Assembly: GCA_003116975.1 (NCBI GenBank)
Contig: BGKB01000311.1
Span: 1-26,977 of the forward strand
Reading direction: 5' to 3'
From: Aurantiochytrium sp. KH105
Taxonomy: Eukaryota; Sar; Bigyra; Thraustochytrida; Thraustochytriidae
DNA length: 26,977 bases
Below the pieces are notes generated by a model that did not search any database, had not been told where the DNA came from, and saw nothing but the letters and a program-made list of their open reading frames with translations. Shown here piece by piece: positions 8,005 to 17,119 of the stretch. A program made the translations under genes and the position numbers. Within the stretch, counting starts at the first letter, position 1. Each line of letters starts with the position of its first letter.

Positions 8005-11000
8005 GCTGTCGCGCTCCACTCGCTCTCGCGCGCTGCCGCAGCGGCTTCCCGTCGTTCTGCACCTCGCCGGCGCCTTCGTTCGTGCCTCGTTTCGCCAGCG
8101 ACCGCGACCGCGACGAGCCGCGGCGCGACCGGGACCGCGCCTCCTTCGAGCGCTGCGCTGCCTGCGGCTCTGCGCCGCGCTGCGCCGCGCTGCGCCCCGC
8201 CGCACGAGCTCGGTCGCTCGCGCGCGCGTCGCGCCCGACTGGATCTATAGTTGCTTTGTTTTCCTTGCTTGCTTTCGAGCCTCCTCAACATTCGATGGTA
8301 CTAGTACGCCGCGCGCGGCTCCTCGGAATTGCCAGGAACTTGATGAGGCTGCACTGCACGCTTCGTTCATCCAGCTGGCGGATCGTGCGCGACGCCGGAC
8401 GCGCATATCGGACGCGCACGCTTTCGCCGTGTACGCGCATCATTTGCGAGTCCATCGAAATAAGATCTTGCCCTCCCACCATTGAAGGAAAATGTTTGTA
8501 GTCATTGCTGGCGAGCCAATGATGAGGTTCTTTTTTGGAGCTGCTCACTCTCAGTCCATGGGCGCACTCTCACTGTCAGTCCATGGGCGCACTGTCAGCC
8601 TAGGCTAGAGCTGTTGATCTGTTTCTGCATTGCGAAGATGATCGGGTGCGAGTGAGCCTTGCCACTGGATTTCAAGATGATGATTTCGCCAAACCACCAC
8701 CTTCAACTCATTTCCAGTTCACTCGTACTCACACTGATTGATGTCCAAAGTGTAGTAGGGCCACAGGTTTAAGCTCGAGCTGAGTAAACTATTTTTGGCC
8801 TGATCAACAACGATTACTACGTGCTCGAGCCACGATTCAATTCATTTATCAGGCGGAAATTTGTCGATCGGCTCCTGGTCTGTATACTCGAGCAGCAGAT
8901 TTTTCTTTCTTAAATGGTTTCATGCAAAGCGACCAATGGTGTTTCTTTGGTTTTTCATTTTCGAACGAGACAAACAGCGGCTGCGGACCGCACGCAAGAA
9001 ATGGTACCGTTGGAAGCAGACTTCCCAGGTCGCGCGGGTGACTGTTTCATTCCGTAATAGCTGTGTGTTTTAGCGAACGGTAGGTCAAAGCAATTCCGCG
9101 TCCATCACAGAGTAAACTCACCAAAACGCGAAACCTTCGGCTTTCAGGTCACTCTACAATCACGCAGAAGGCTTTGAACCACAGTTTCCCTTCCTTTCGC
9201 CTTGATCGAACAAGCACCCCTGCCCCCATTTCCAGAGGCCCGCGAGCCAAATGTTGACCAAATGGCCCCACCGAAACGGTCACAATCTATTCTTGCACCC
9301 TTCCCCGGCCCCGTCCCCGTCCTCCTCCCGACGAAACGCCCACCGAAGCATGCACGCGTAGTCGTGTGGGCTCATCTCTACTATCCCCGTCCCTCCTCCA
9401 GACGTCCATGATGGAGGCCCATGCTCACGTTTGGCCGCCATCACCGACAGCTTCTCCATCTCGAATGGCGCCCTCTACACAGGAACGCTTTGCTCTTTCT
9501 TTTTCTTTCCTTTTTCTTTTACTTTTTCCCGCCTCGTACCGACTGACTGCACCAAGCGCAATTGACTTGACTCGGCTCGATCTCGGCCAACCCGCTTCCG
9601 GCCTACGCCCCGCCGTCTTCCCGCCATGGCCAACCCGGGCGCCCTCGCACGTGGAGGCATGATTAGTGGGAGACGCACGCCGCCGCGTGCTGCCGTGCTG
9701 CGTTGCCTAGGAGCCTCCAGGACTCGCCGCAACAACAACAATATGTGGGTGGCGTCCTCTCTAAACACCGACCCATCGGGACCAGTCGAGCTGGCGCATT
9801 AACTGCCTCCCGGTCCGGTGTGGCACGCCCCCTCATGAAAACCCCTCAACAGTGCGTGGGGCGGCAGCTACAAGTTCTGCTAGACCAGGCGCTAGCACTC
9901 GGTTGAGCGCACGTCGAACCCGAAGAGAGCAGCTGCAGCTGCTGCGCGTAGCCACCACCATCGCGGTGCGGACATTTTGTACGTGGTATAATCAATAGCG
10001 CGCCGCGCGCGTTGGCCAGAGCGAGACAACGCCGTCAAAGGCAAATGAAAGGAAAGTAGCGCACGTGCAATAAAACAAGCTCGCAGTCGCGCGTGCGGAG
10101 GAGGGACGCTGCGAGCCTCAGCGTCTGTCGCCGCAGCCGCCCGTATATCCCCGTCGGTCGTCCTGTGGCTAGAACGCGGTGGCCACTTGTCCACTCTCGA
10201 TCGATCAAACGCTCGTTCGCGACATGCGAACAGCTGCAGCTGCAGCTCGCAGTCGCTCCGCTTGGTTGAGCTCGCCTGACTGACAGAGCCTGGCATCGGC
10301 CGGAAGCAGCTAGCTATTCAGCCAGCTAGCGAGCTACAGCTAGCTATGTACGGCATACTGTCGGTTCCAACTCTGCGGCGCGCCAACTTGACGTCGCCGC
10401 GGAAGGAGCCCCGGCTTCCGCGTTGGTCTGCAGCGCAACCTCGCGACAGCCGCAGCCAGCTCAGCGGCGCGCTGCAGACCTGAGCAACACCTGCGGACTG
10501 CGAGCTGCTGAGCAGACCGGTTGCGCCGCCGGGCCGCGCAGCTCGAGCTCGCAGCGGCAGTGGCCATGAGCCTAACGCGCAGCGCAGGAAGCGCCGATGG
10601 AGCAGTGGCTATGACGGCAGTCACAGTCACAAAGCTGAAAGAAAAGAAAAGAAAAAAAGTGAAAAGCCCGCTACCGCCAGCACTGCTGCTGCTTGGAAGC
10701 AAAGGGAAGAGAGGGGAAAAGCCGGGTTGGTCCGGTGGGGTTAGGCCCACGTAGACGTGCCTAGCCGTTACTCTTCCTCTCCGGCCCACGTGCAGACTGA
10801 CTCTCGAGGGAAGTGATCTCAGCGGAGATGACGCCTCGCATCGCCACGCCTCGCATCGCATCGCCACGCCTCGCATCGCATCGCCACGCCTCGCATCGCA
10901 TCGCCACGCCTCACATCGCACCACCACGCATCGCATCACCACGCCTCGCATCGGGGCGTGCGCGGCAGGTGGCCTGGCCTGATAGGCCTGGCGACCATGG

Positions 11001-11293
11001 GCTGCAGCCAACGCGCTGCTACGCTTGGCGGGACGCAGAGGGGCGACCATCAACGCATGTGCGCACGAGCTTAGCATTGCGGCTAGCTAGCCTGCCACGA
11101 GTAGAAAGCTAGTCAAAAAGAAAGTGGAAGCAGTGGCGACCGACCCAGGCACAGAGTGGGTTGAGCAGTGTGCTGCTCTATGCGAAGTCCATCCAAGCAA
11201 ACTTAAAACTGCATACTGCACACACCTCCGCCAGCGACGGTAGTAGCAATAGCAATAGCAGCAGCACTTGCACAAGACGTGGTCTTGAGCAGG
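8005..11293. other. long gene-free stretch (about 3.3 kb)
   Basis: No open frame here has recognisable domains or convincing composition on either strand. The left part is the promoter and leader of the membrane-protein gene. Around 8552-8593 the 17-mer CAGTCCATGGGCGCACT occurs twice, 25 bp apart. Around 10305-10345 there is a cluster of AGCTAGC motifs. A 20-bp minisatellite lies at 10831-10953. A weakly A/G-rich patch (10635-10665) and several GC-rich short frames are also present. RNA genes or distal regulatory DNA could be hidden here, but I cannot identify them. Confidence 0.55.
10831..10953. repeat. 20-bp minisatellite
   Basis: The unit TCGCCACGCC+TCGCATCGCA (20 bp) occurs three times perfectly (10841-10900), once with a single change (10901-10920), and then in degenerate form to about 10953. 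A half unit precedes it at 10831-10840. The Cys/Arg/Met-rich frame that crosses it on the minus strand is a product of this repeat, not a gene. Confidence 0.93.
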
Positions 11294-12463
11294 ATGGTTG
11301 GGAGTGATCCCGTGCGCGGCCGCGGTCACAACCATGGCGCATCTATGCTTGCCCTCTCGCCAGTGACGAGACGCGCATTTCTGCTAGGATTCGTCTTGAC
11401 GCTGGTCCTGGTCGGGTACATCTCAATGGCGGACGTAGGAGGAACGCTCAACGAAAACCTCGAGGTCGAAAGGCCCGAGACCGAGGAGGACCCCTACCAC
11501 GAGGATGATGTCGGCTCGGAGACCGACGATACGATCGCTCTCGAGAAGGGCTTGTCAGAGGCGGCCAAGACCACCGACACGAATTGGGGAGACGACATCC
11601 TCGATCCCGAACTCGATTGCGTCGCACTCACAACGCCGCTAGACGCGACCGACGCGGTGAGCACCCCGCGCAACCTTGGACGCAACCTTCGAAGAAGTCG
11701 GCGAAAGAAGGCAGCTGGAGCCCTCTGCAGCAAGACGCTGCGCCGCACGCCCTCGTGGTTTATCGCCGCGGACAAAGGTAATCGCGAAATCTGCAAGTGG
11801 TTCAACCACTTCCATTGCGCGTTCAACTCGTGCTCCTCGTGGAACTACTTTCAAGTGCACTACGTGCAAAACTACTTGTACCTTCATGACGAAGAGACCC
11901 GCAACGCGATCGACGCGCTTGGCGAGCTTCCTGCGGACGCAAGAAAACCCGGACCCCAGGTGGGTAGACTCTCCTACAAGGACGGCGTGCCCGTCTACAA
12001 GCGCCCACACCGTCTCAAAACCAAACAATACCTTTCCTACATCCACAAGAAGGCTGCCGGCTTGGAACGCGACTTGGAGAAGCAACCCGAGATGCCCATG
12101 CCACGTAACCTTTGGCTACTCTGGCTTCAGGGCGAAGAGCACATGCGCAAACACAGCAAACTCAACTCCGCAGCCATTGACGGATGGCGCAAGCTCCATC
12201 CCGACTGGAACATCACCGTTGTCGATGCTAGTACCCTCGCCAAGTTTGCTCCGCTCACGGCGGCCTCGTGGCCCAAGGACCATCGTGGCATCTGGCATCT
12301 TTCGGACCTTTTACGCCTCGAGCTGGTGTGCAGATATGGCGGCGTTTGGGCCGATGCCTCGCTCGTGCCTGTCTTGACGCTTGACGAGTGGCTCCCCGAC
12401 GCTTTTGCCAAGCCCGGACGCAAGTTTGTTTCGTTCCATTTCACAGAGCCTTTCACACGCTAA
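11294..12463 (+). CDS. type II membrane glycosyltransferase, capsular-polysaccharide-synthesis-like, apparently C-terminally truncated
   Basis: This encodes a 389-residue protein from ATG 11294; an in-frame ATG at 11345 is an alternative start. A short basic N-terminus precedes one membrane segment (about residues 27-44, AFLLGFVLTLVLVGYIS), giving a Golgi-type II topology. An acidic stem and a Cys-containing middle region follow. The catalytic part starts near 265 with PRNLWLLWLQG, then the WRKLHPDWNITVVD block, then GIWHLSDLLRLELVCRYGGVWADASLVP. This is the hallmark block of the capsular polysaccharide synthesis/DXD-sugar family (PF05704/PF04488-like), with the acidic metal/nucleotide-sugar motif at ADAS (Asp354). 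The frame ends only 35 residues after that motif, whereas relatives normally continue through the rest of the catalytic fold. Downstream frames show no missing segment. It is either a shortened protein, a decaying gene, or a gene with a missed 3' intron. The sugar donor is unknown. Confidence 0.78.
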   Translation: MVGSDPVRGRGHNHGASMLALSPVTRRAFLLGFVLTLVLVGYISMADVGGTLNENLEVERPETEEDPYHEDDVGSETDDTIALEKGLSEAAKTTDTNWGDDILDPELDCVALTTPLDATDAVSTPRNLGRNLRRSRRKKAAGALCSKTLRRTPSWFIAADKGNREICKWFNHFHCAFNSCSSWNYFQVHYVQNYLYLHDEETRNAIDALGELPADARKPGPQVGRLSYKDGVPVYKRPHRLKTKQYLSYIHKKAAGLERDLEKQPEMPMPRNLWLLWLQGEEHMRKHSKLNSAAIDGWRKLHPDWNITVVDASTLAKFAPLTAASWPKDHRGIWHLSDLLRLELVCRYGGVWADASLVPVLTLDEWLPDAFAKPGRKFVSFHFTEPFTR

Positions 12464-13175
12464 TTATAGTGCCTTGCGCAAAACTTTAGCAACGACGACA
12501 TTGTACAATTCCTTTGAACCCTCACTTATTGTAGCCCCCACGAAAATTAGATTTTCGCAGAGACCGTGATTCTACTTGCTTTACATGCCGTTCCAGCAAA
12601 GACCGAACTCTTGCCTCGCTCTTAGTCAGCTCCTTGATCGTATCCCCTCTCTTGCTACTTCTCGTTGTTCACAAGCATTTGATGGGCGAGCAAAAGCGAG
12701 AACGTAGCACGGTTACGTACCTCTCATACTCGCGCGGCAGCTAAATTCGAGCTTCAAAATCGATGAAAACAATGTGGTCTATAAAGATAAATAGGGCAGT
12801 TAGATCCGTTGTTGGTCTGGGACTTCAAGTTCAGGCAGCTTGGATTCACAGTCAGCTTCGGCAATGCACCTCGAGACCCATGCACGTAGTACATGCATTG
12901 GCGAAACATGGAAACTGCCTCTGCGGTGTGCAAAAGAAAGGAGTAGACGTTTGCTACATACAGTGTCGGAGCGCGACGAACGCGCGTGCGCGCGCGCAAG
13001 GTTTCCTTTGAGCAGGTCGAGGTCAATCAGCCAGAAGTGAAGAGGCTCGAGCTACGTTCGTGGTTGGGTGCGCTCCTACTGCTTGCCGCCGACAGCCCGC
13101 TGGTCCTTGCGGATATAAATATTGTGCCGCTGATCAAGCAAATCTCTCGTGTCGGAGGCACACCAGAGCGCCACA
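12464..13175. other. intergenic region between glycosyltransferase and FGYE-repeat gene
   Basis: I see no gene. The first part is the glycosyltransferase 3' region and shows no continuation of its catalytic domain in any frame. AT-rich TATA-like stretches occur at about 12778-12795 and at 13114-13120; the latter suits the next gene. Confidence 0.5.
13114..13120 (+). promoter_or_regulatory. TATA-like box for the FGYE-repeat gene
   Basis: TATAAAT lies in an otherwise GC-rich context, 56 bases before the start codon at 13176. The spacing fits a TATA box with a short leader. This is inferred from sequence and position only. Confidence 0.45.
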
Positions 13176-13844
13176 ATGGCACGGCGCATCGTCTTTGGCT
13201 ACGAGGAGCCTGACTGGACGACGACCACGGGGAGCTGCATGGAAGCGACCAAAGACAGCGTGCGACAACACGGCCCCGAACACTTTACGGAAAAAGTCAA
13301 CCCAGACAACAAGACTGTGCACTGGGGATTCGGCACGGAGCGCCTCGAATACACGACCAGCAACGGGCTGCCAGATCCGCGCACCTCGGGCAATGCCGTC
13401 GTCAAGGTGAACAGGGGCGAAGAACTGAAAAAGACTAATTTTGTGCTCGGGTATGAGAAGCCCGATTATCAGCGCGAGACAGGGCCATCTTTTGACGAGA
13501 TGGCTCATCACACAGCGCGCTTCATTGAGGAAAACAAAAAGGTCAAGAGGACGGCAACCTCAAATATTACCTGGGGCTACGAGAACAGCGTAGCGCAGTC
13601 ACAGGCGCAGTCTGCATTCGTAAACCCTGGCACCGATTCTGTCTCTCGCAAACAGGAGAAGCGCCGCATCAAGGAGTTTGTCGACACGCTCAAGACTACA
13701 GCCGTCACGTTTGGTGTCGAACCCGCATCGTACTCTACGTCAAGCCAATTGCCTGGCCATGATGTCACGAAACGGCCGCCTCCTGGCTTGCTCAGCACCA
13801 AGCAGGCACAACAAAAAACCAACATCGTCTTTGGCTATGACTAG
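13176..13844 (+). CDS. FGYE-repeat protein, regular ~42-residue repeats, candidate microtubule/axoneme-associated protein
   Basis: This encodes a hydrophilic 222-residue protein from ATG 13176. It has no signal peptide or membrane segment. The sequence is built from a repeated motif, roughly [IV]-x-[FWL]-G-[YFV]-E-x-P-x-[YW]-x-[ST]-[ST]. The central Gly falls at residues 8, 51, 92, 134, 180 and 220, so the period is 40-46 residues (mean about 42). Examples are IVFGYEEPDWTTTTGS, VHWGFGTERLEYTTSN, FVLGYEKPDYQRETG, ITWGYEN, VTFGVEPASYSTSS and the terminal IVFGYD. Linkers are Lys/Glu-rich and look helical or extended. I do not recognise a named family. Short aromatic-Gly repeats followed by Tyr-x-Thr in hydrophilic proteins recall microtubule inner proteins of cilia, which would suit the nearby TTC29 gene, but that is inference. 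A scaffold or tubulin-lattice-binding role is one possibility. Confidence 0.82.
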   Translation: MARRIVFGYEEPDWTTTTGSCMEATKDSVRQHGPEHFTEKVNPDNKTVHWGFGTERLEYTTSNGLPDPRTSGNAVVKVNRGEELKKTNFVLGYEKPDYQRETGPSFDEMAHHTARFIEENKKVKRTATSNITWGYENSVAQSQAQSAFVNPGTDSVSRKQEKRRIKEFVDTLKTTAVTFGVEPASYSTSSQLPGHDVTKRPPPGLLSTKQAQQKTNIVFGYD

Positions 13845-14389
13845 CATGTGGACATGATTCCACTTATCGTTAGGCTTTCTTGCTTGTTGCATTTCTTTGC
13901 TTTGCTTTGCTTCTGCCTTGCTTTTGTTTGCTTCATACAGCCCTGTCTCCTTTTTTCCAACACGCGCCGCCCATGAGCACCAACGCTGCAATCTGTCACC
14001 TTGCTTCAAGCTTGCACAAGCCAGCACGGGAACCCGATGGCCACCAAGATGTTGCGGAACGCAATGTGTCCGGAGGAATCCAGCGTCGCTATTGAGCTAT
14101 TGATCTGTCCTTTGCCTCGTCACGCGTATCGCTCTGGCAAAAGGGAAACTGTCTGCCTTCTAGCGCTCTCCCGTTGCCGCTGGCTTACGCGCTTACCCGC
14201 GGAGCTGCTGGCCGCCTGGCTGCTGCTGACTGGAGAGTCAGGCCTGGGGTTCTTCGTCTCTCTCGCAGTGGAGAGAGAGAGAAGAAGAAGGCCTGGCAAA
14301 AAAGGAGAGCGTTGCAAAGCGAGATCGGCAGCATCGACAGAAACTCTCGGTGCCGCGCGACGAAAGACTAGTTCGCTCTCGACGCAAGC
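13845..14389. other. intergenic region and DDI1 leader
   Basis: Pyrimidine-rich DNA with repeated CTTTG/CTTGC (about 13875-13945) follows the FGYE-repeat gene. A purine tract, GAGAGAGAGAGAAGAAGAAG (about 14271-14290), lies ~100 nt before the DDI1-like start. A short open frame from about 14038 (MATKMLRNAMCPEESS...) has no recognisable domain and runs into the DDI1 gene out of frame. I treat it as unsupported. Confidence 0.5.
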
Positions 14390-15682
14390 ATGCAGCTAAC
14401 CTTTAGCGCGGATGGGCGCGTGGAGTCGTTTGAGCTGGGGGACTCCATGGCTCTATCCGAGGTTCGCGGCTTCGTGGAGGCACTCTTAGGCGTGCCCCAG
14501 ACCGACATGGTCCTCGTCGTCAACGGCAGGGTCTTGCCCACCGAAGGCTCGCTGTCCTCGGCGGGGCTGCAGAACAATGACTTTGTGCTGGTGACGAACA
14601 ATAATGCTCTCCACTCACAGCAGCAGCAACAAGGCCGGCAAGGCCAGCAACAGTCGTCATCGTCGGCGGCGGCCTTGCCCCAACGTCAGGGACTATCTTT
14701 GCCGGCAGGCGCTTCGCCGCCGACCTCCTCGGGCGCACGTGGCGCAAGCGCGGGCCTTGGCGCTAGTCTCGGGCAAGCTGGTGCCCAGGCCTCCGGGCCT
14801 GTTTTCTGGGAAGGCATGTCCGTCGACGAGGTCATGGCGCACAATACCAATCCGGCGCACATTGTCGATATCCTCCAGGCGAACCCCAAGGTGCTGCAAG
14901 AGCTCAACTTTCACAACGAAGAACTTGCCGCGCACATGCGCAAGGATCGCGCAACAGCTGTGCGGGAACTTCGCACTTTTATGATGATGAACGCAACCGA
15001 GTCCACCATTGCAAAGCTCACATCGGATCGCAAGGATCGCGAGATGGAGGCTCGACTTCGCACGAACCCTATGGACGAGGAAGCGAACAAATATTTCGGT
15101 GAAAAGATTCAAAAGGAACGCATTCAGGAGCAGTACATGCAAATGATGCAATATTACCCAGAGTCTCTCTCGCGCGTTCTCATGCTTTACATCGAGGTGG
15201 AGATTAACGGCGTCGCTCTTCAGGCCTTCGTGGATAGCGGCGCGCAATCGTCAGTCATGAGCGGCAAGTGCGCCGAGAAATGTAACCTGTACAAGGACAT
15301 TGACAAGCGCTTTGCTGGTCAGGTAGTCGGCGTCGGCACGGGTCGGACGCTCGGACGCGTCCATCTGGCCATGTGTAAAATCGGGACCGATAACTTTACC
15401 ATTACCCTCACCGTCATGGACGATTCACAGGGGCTTGGTGACTCCAACATGGAAATGCTTCTTGGCCTCGATATGCTCAAGCGCCATCGCTGCAGCATCG
15501 ATCTCGCCGACGGTAAACTCTACTTTGAGGGCGCCTCGGGTCGCGTCTCGACGCCCTTTTTGCATGAAAAAGACCTTCCCGAAACCAAGGGCGGGACGCT
15601 CGGGTATAATCCTAACAAGCAGCCCAACTCTGACGAAGCCGGAGAAGGCGAGCCGAAGAGCTCTGGAGAGAAAAGTTCCTAA
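14390..15682 (+). CDS. DDI1: DDI1-like ubiquitin-directed aspartyl protease
   Basis: This is a 430-residue DDI1/DDI2 homolog, a proteasome shuttle and protease acting on heavily ubiquitinated proteins in cytosol and nucleus. The start at 14390 begins directly in the ubiquitin-like domain (about 1-72, MQLTFSADGRVESFEL). A Gln/Ser/Ala/Gly-rich linker (about 73-140) follows, then a helical DDI domain (about 145-250, including LRTNPMDEEANKYFGEKIQ). The retropepsin-like domain (about 262-375) has catalytic Asp282 in FVDSGAQSSVMS, the glycine flap segment VVGVGTGRTLGRVHLA, and the closing MEMLLGLDMLKRHRCSIDL, which match the family closely. The active site is DSG, as in human DDI2, rather than DTG as in yeast. 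The hydrophilic tail (376-430) shows no UBA domain, unlike yeast Ddi1. No intron is visible. Identification is firm. Confidence 0.96.
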   Translation: MQLTFSADGRVESFELGDSMALSEVRGFVEALLGVPQTDMVLVVNGRVLPTEGSLSSAGLQNNDFVLVTNNNALHSQQQQQGRQGQQQSSSSAAALPQRQGLSLPAGASPPTSSGARGASAGLGASLGQAGAQASGPVFWEGMSVDEVMAHNTNPAHIVDILQANPKVLQELNFHNEELAAHMRKDRATAVRELRTFMMMNATESTIAKLTSDRKDREMEARLRTNPMDEEANKYFGEKIQKERIQEQYMQMMQYYPESLSRVLMLYIEVEINGVALQAFVDSGAQSSVMSGKCAEKCNLYKDIDKRFAGQVVGVGTGRTLGRVHLAMCKIGTDNFTITLTVMDDSQGLGDSNMEMLLGLDMLKRHRCSIDLADGKLYFEGASGRVSTPFLHEKDLPETKGGTLGYNPNKQPNSDEAGEGEPKSSGEKSS

Positions 15683-16036
15683 TCGTGGTACTGCACGATG
15701 AGCTCATGGCAAAAGAGGGAAAAAGGGCACACTGGCAAAATTCTTTTGCACAAGGAAGAAAACTATTATTTACGCTTTTCCATGATGGATACCTCTGTGT
15801 TTGTTCCGGATATTCAAAGTTTCATAATCAACGCATGCTTTCTTCAGCATCAGAGAATGATGTGCTTGCTCGCTTGTGCTAATTCGAAAAACCCATTTTT
15901 ACAAAAAGGCGGATTGGCAATCTTGGAAGGGGCTCATGACACCCTTCTCTTCCCTTTTTTTCTGATGTTGCGCCTGCCTGCCTGCCTGCCTGCCTGTGTT
16001 CTGCCTGCGTGCCCTGTCTGCGTCAAAATTTAGAGA
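15683..16036. other. convergent 3' intergenic region
   Basis: This separates the 3' ends of the DDI1-like gene (plus) and the oxidoreductase gene (minus). It holds a CCTG microsatellite near the minus-strand gene's stop and no recognisable gene. Confidence 0.55.
15973..15996. repeat. CCTG tetranucleotide microsatellite, six units
   Basis: Six perfect CCTG units run from 15973 to 15996, in the 3' region of the oxidoreductase gene (on its sense strand, CAGG repeats), about 40 nt past its stop codon. Confidence 0.92.
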
Positions 16037-17119
16037 TCAAAGCTTGGCGCTGGATGCAGAAGAGGTCTCGTCGCAAATCACGCAGACGCGACCAACGACC
16101 TGGCGGTCCATGAGAGCCTTGTATGCCCCGCGAACGCCCTCGGTTGTGAAGGGAAACTTGTGCGAGACGTGAGGCTTGAGCCAGCCACGCTCCGCGTACT
16201 GGTTCAGGCGCGTCCTGCGCGGGCCAGCAATTGCGTTCGCTGCGTCGGGAAGACGCTGCAAAACCTCGCCTGCGCGGCATCCAAACACTGCAAGGCACTT
16301 GATGAGCACGTAGTTGGCAGGAATCTTAGGTCGCTCGCCGCTGGTGAATCCCACGATCAAGACGCGGGCAGCAAAGGCTGTCGATCGCAAACCCTGTTGG
16401 AAAATCTCGCCGCCAACCGTATCAAAGTACAAGCTCACGCCATTGCCTCCCGTCAGCGACTTAACAGTCTTACTAAACTGAGGATCAGTGTTGTAGTTGA
16501 CGACGTGGTCGGCGCCACCCACGCGCTGCACCTCGGCCAGCTTTTCGTCCGATCCTCCGGCCGCAATCACCGTGCATCCAAACACTTTCTTCGCCACCTG
16601 GACCGCAGCAAGGCCCATGCCTCCGGTGGCTCCAGTCACGAGAACGACGTCGTCGCTGTGGATGTTACCCCGCTCAAAGAGGCAATGCCAGGCCGTTTCG
16701 TATCCAATCCGAAACGCCGCGGCCTCCGCAAAGCTCATGTTCGGGGGCATCGCAACACACTGCTTAGCATCAACTATGAGCTGGGTGGCCAATCCTTGGC
16801 CGCCGCACATGATCATGACCTGCGAACCTGGCTTGAGCTCGTCAACCTTGACACCCTCGCCAACACGGACAACTTCCCCAGATACCTCGAGACCCGGCGT
16901 GTACGGAAAGGTCTGCTTGTGCTGGTACCCGTTGGTCGTCTGCAAGAGATCAGGGTAGTTGATGCAGCACGCCTTGACGTTCAAGAGGACCTCTTGCGGC
17001 CCGAGCGTCTTGGTCTCCAGCCCGCGGTCATCGTCCGCCACCTCCATGTGCTGCAAGGCATCCTCAAAGGACTCCGCGGGCTTGCGGATCACCGCGCGCT
17101 GCTGCCTCGGGCCCGCCAT
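16037..17119 (-). CDS. quinone oxidoreductase-like MDR enzyme with C-terminal AKL (possible peroxisomal signal)
   Basis: This encodes a 360-residue zinc-independent medium-chain dehydrogenase/reductase of the NADPH:quinone oxidoreductase type, expected to reduce quinones or enones using NAD(P)H. The N-terminal GroES-like domain (about 1-125) has NYPDLLQTTNGY and FPYTPGLEVSGEVVRVGEGV. The lobe of Cys residues that bind structural zinc in true alcohol dehydrogenases is absent. The Rossmann domain carries VLVTGATGGMGLAAVQVAKK (Gly motif about 163-169), followed by GGADHVVNYN and LYFDTVGG. Near the C-terminus is VVGRVCVICDE. The last residues are SSAKL; AKL matches the PTS1 peroxisomal consensus. 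The start at 17119 (MAGPRQQRAVIRK) fits the family length. The gene is divergent from the hydrolase at 17591 and shares a ~470-bp promoter region. Class is firm; substrate and location are inferred. Confidence 0.95.
   Translation of the reverse strand: MAGPRQQRAVIRKPAESFEDALQHMEVADDDRGLETKTLGPQEVLLNVKACCINYPDLLQTTNGYQHKQTFPYTPGLEVSGEVVRVGEGVKVDELKPGSQVMIMCGGQGLATQLIVDAKQCVAMPPNMSFAEAAAFRIGYETAWHCLFERGNIHSDDVVLVTGATGGMGLAAVQVAKKVFGCTVIAAGGSDEKLAEVQRVGGADHVVNYNTDPQFSKTVKSLTGGNGVSLYFDTVGGEIFQQGLRSTAFAARVLIVGFTSGERPKIPANYVLIKCLAVFGCRAGEVLQRLPDAANAIAGPRRTRLNQYAERGWLKPHVSHKFPFTTEGVRGAYKALMDRQVVGRVCVICDETSSASSAKL

Noticed and set aside
9880..10330. Possible tRNA or small RNA gene
   Set aside because: No cloverleaf with A-box and B-box (GGTTCGA-type) elements could be found here or elsewhere in the window by eye.
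10831..10953. Repeat array as a possible CRISPR
   Set aside because: Units are contiguous 20-mers without unique spacers; it is a minisatellite in a eukaryotic context.
10340..11077. 245-codon minus-strand frame in the gene-free stretch
   Set aside because: Its Cys/Arg/Met-rich part is a translation of the 20-bp minisatellite and the rest is low complexity.
14038..14399. Short plus-strand frame upstream of DDI1 (MATKMLRNAMCPEESS...)
   Set aside because: Runs out of frame into DDI1, has no recognisable domain and is partly low complexity.
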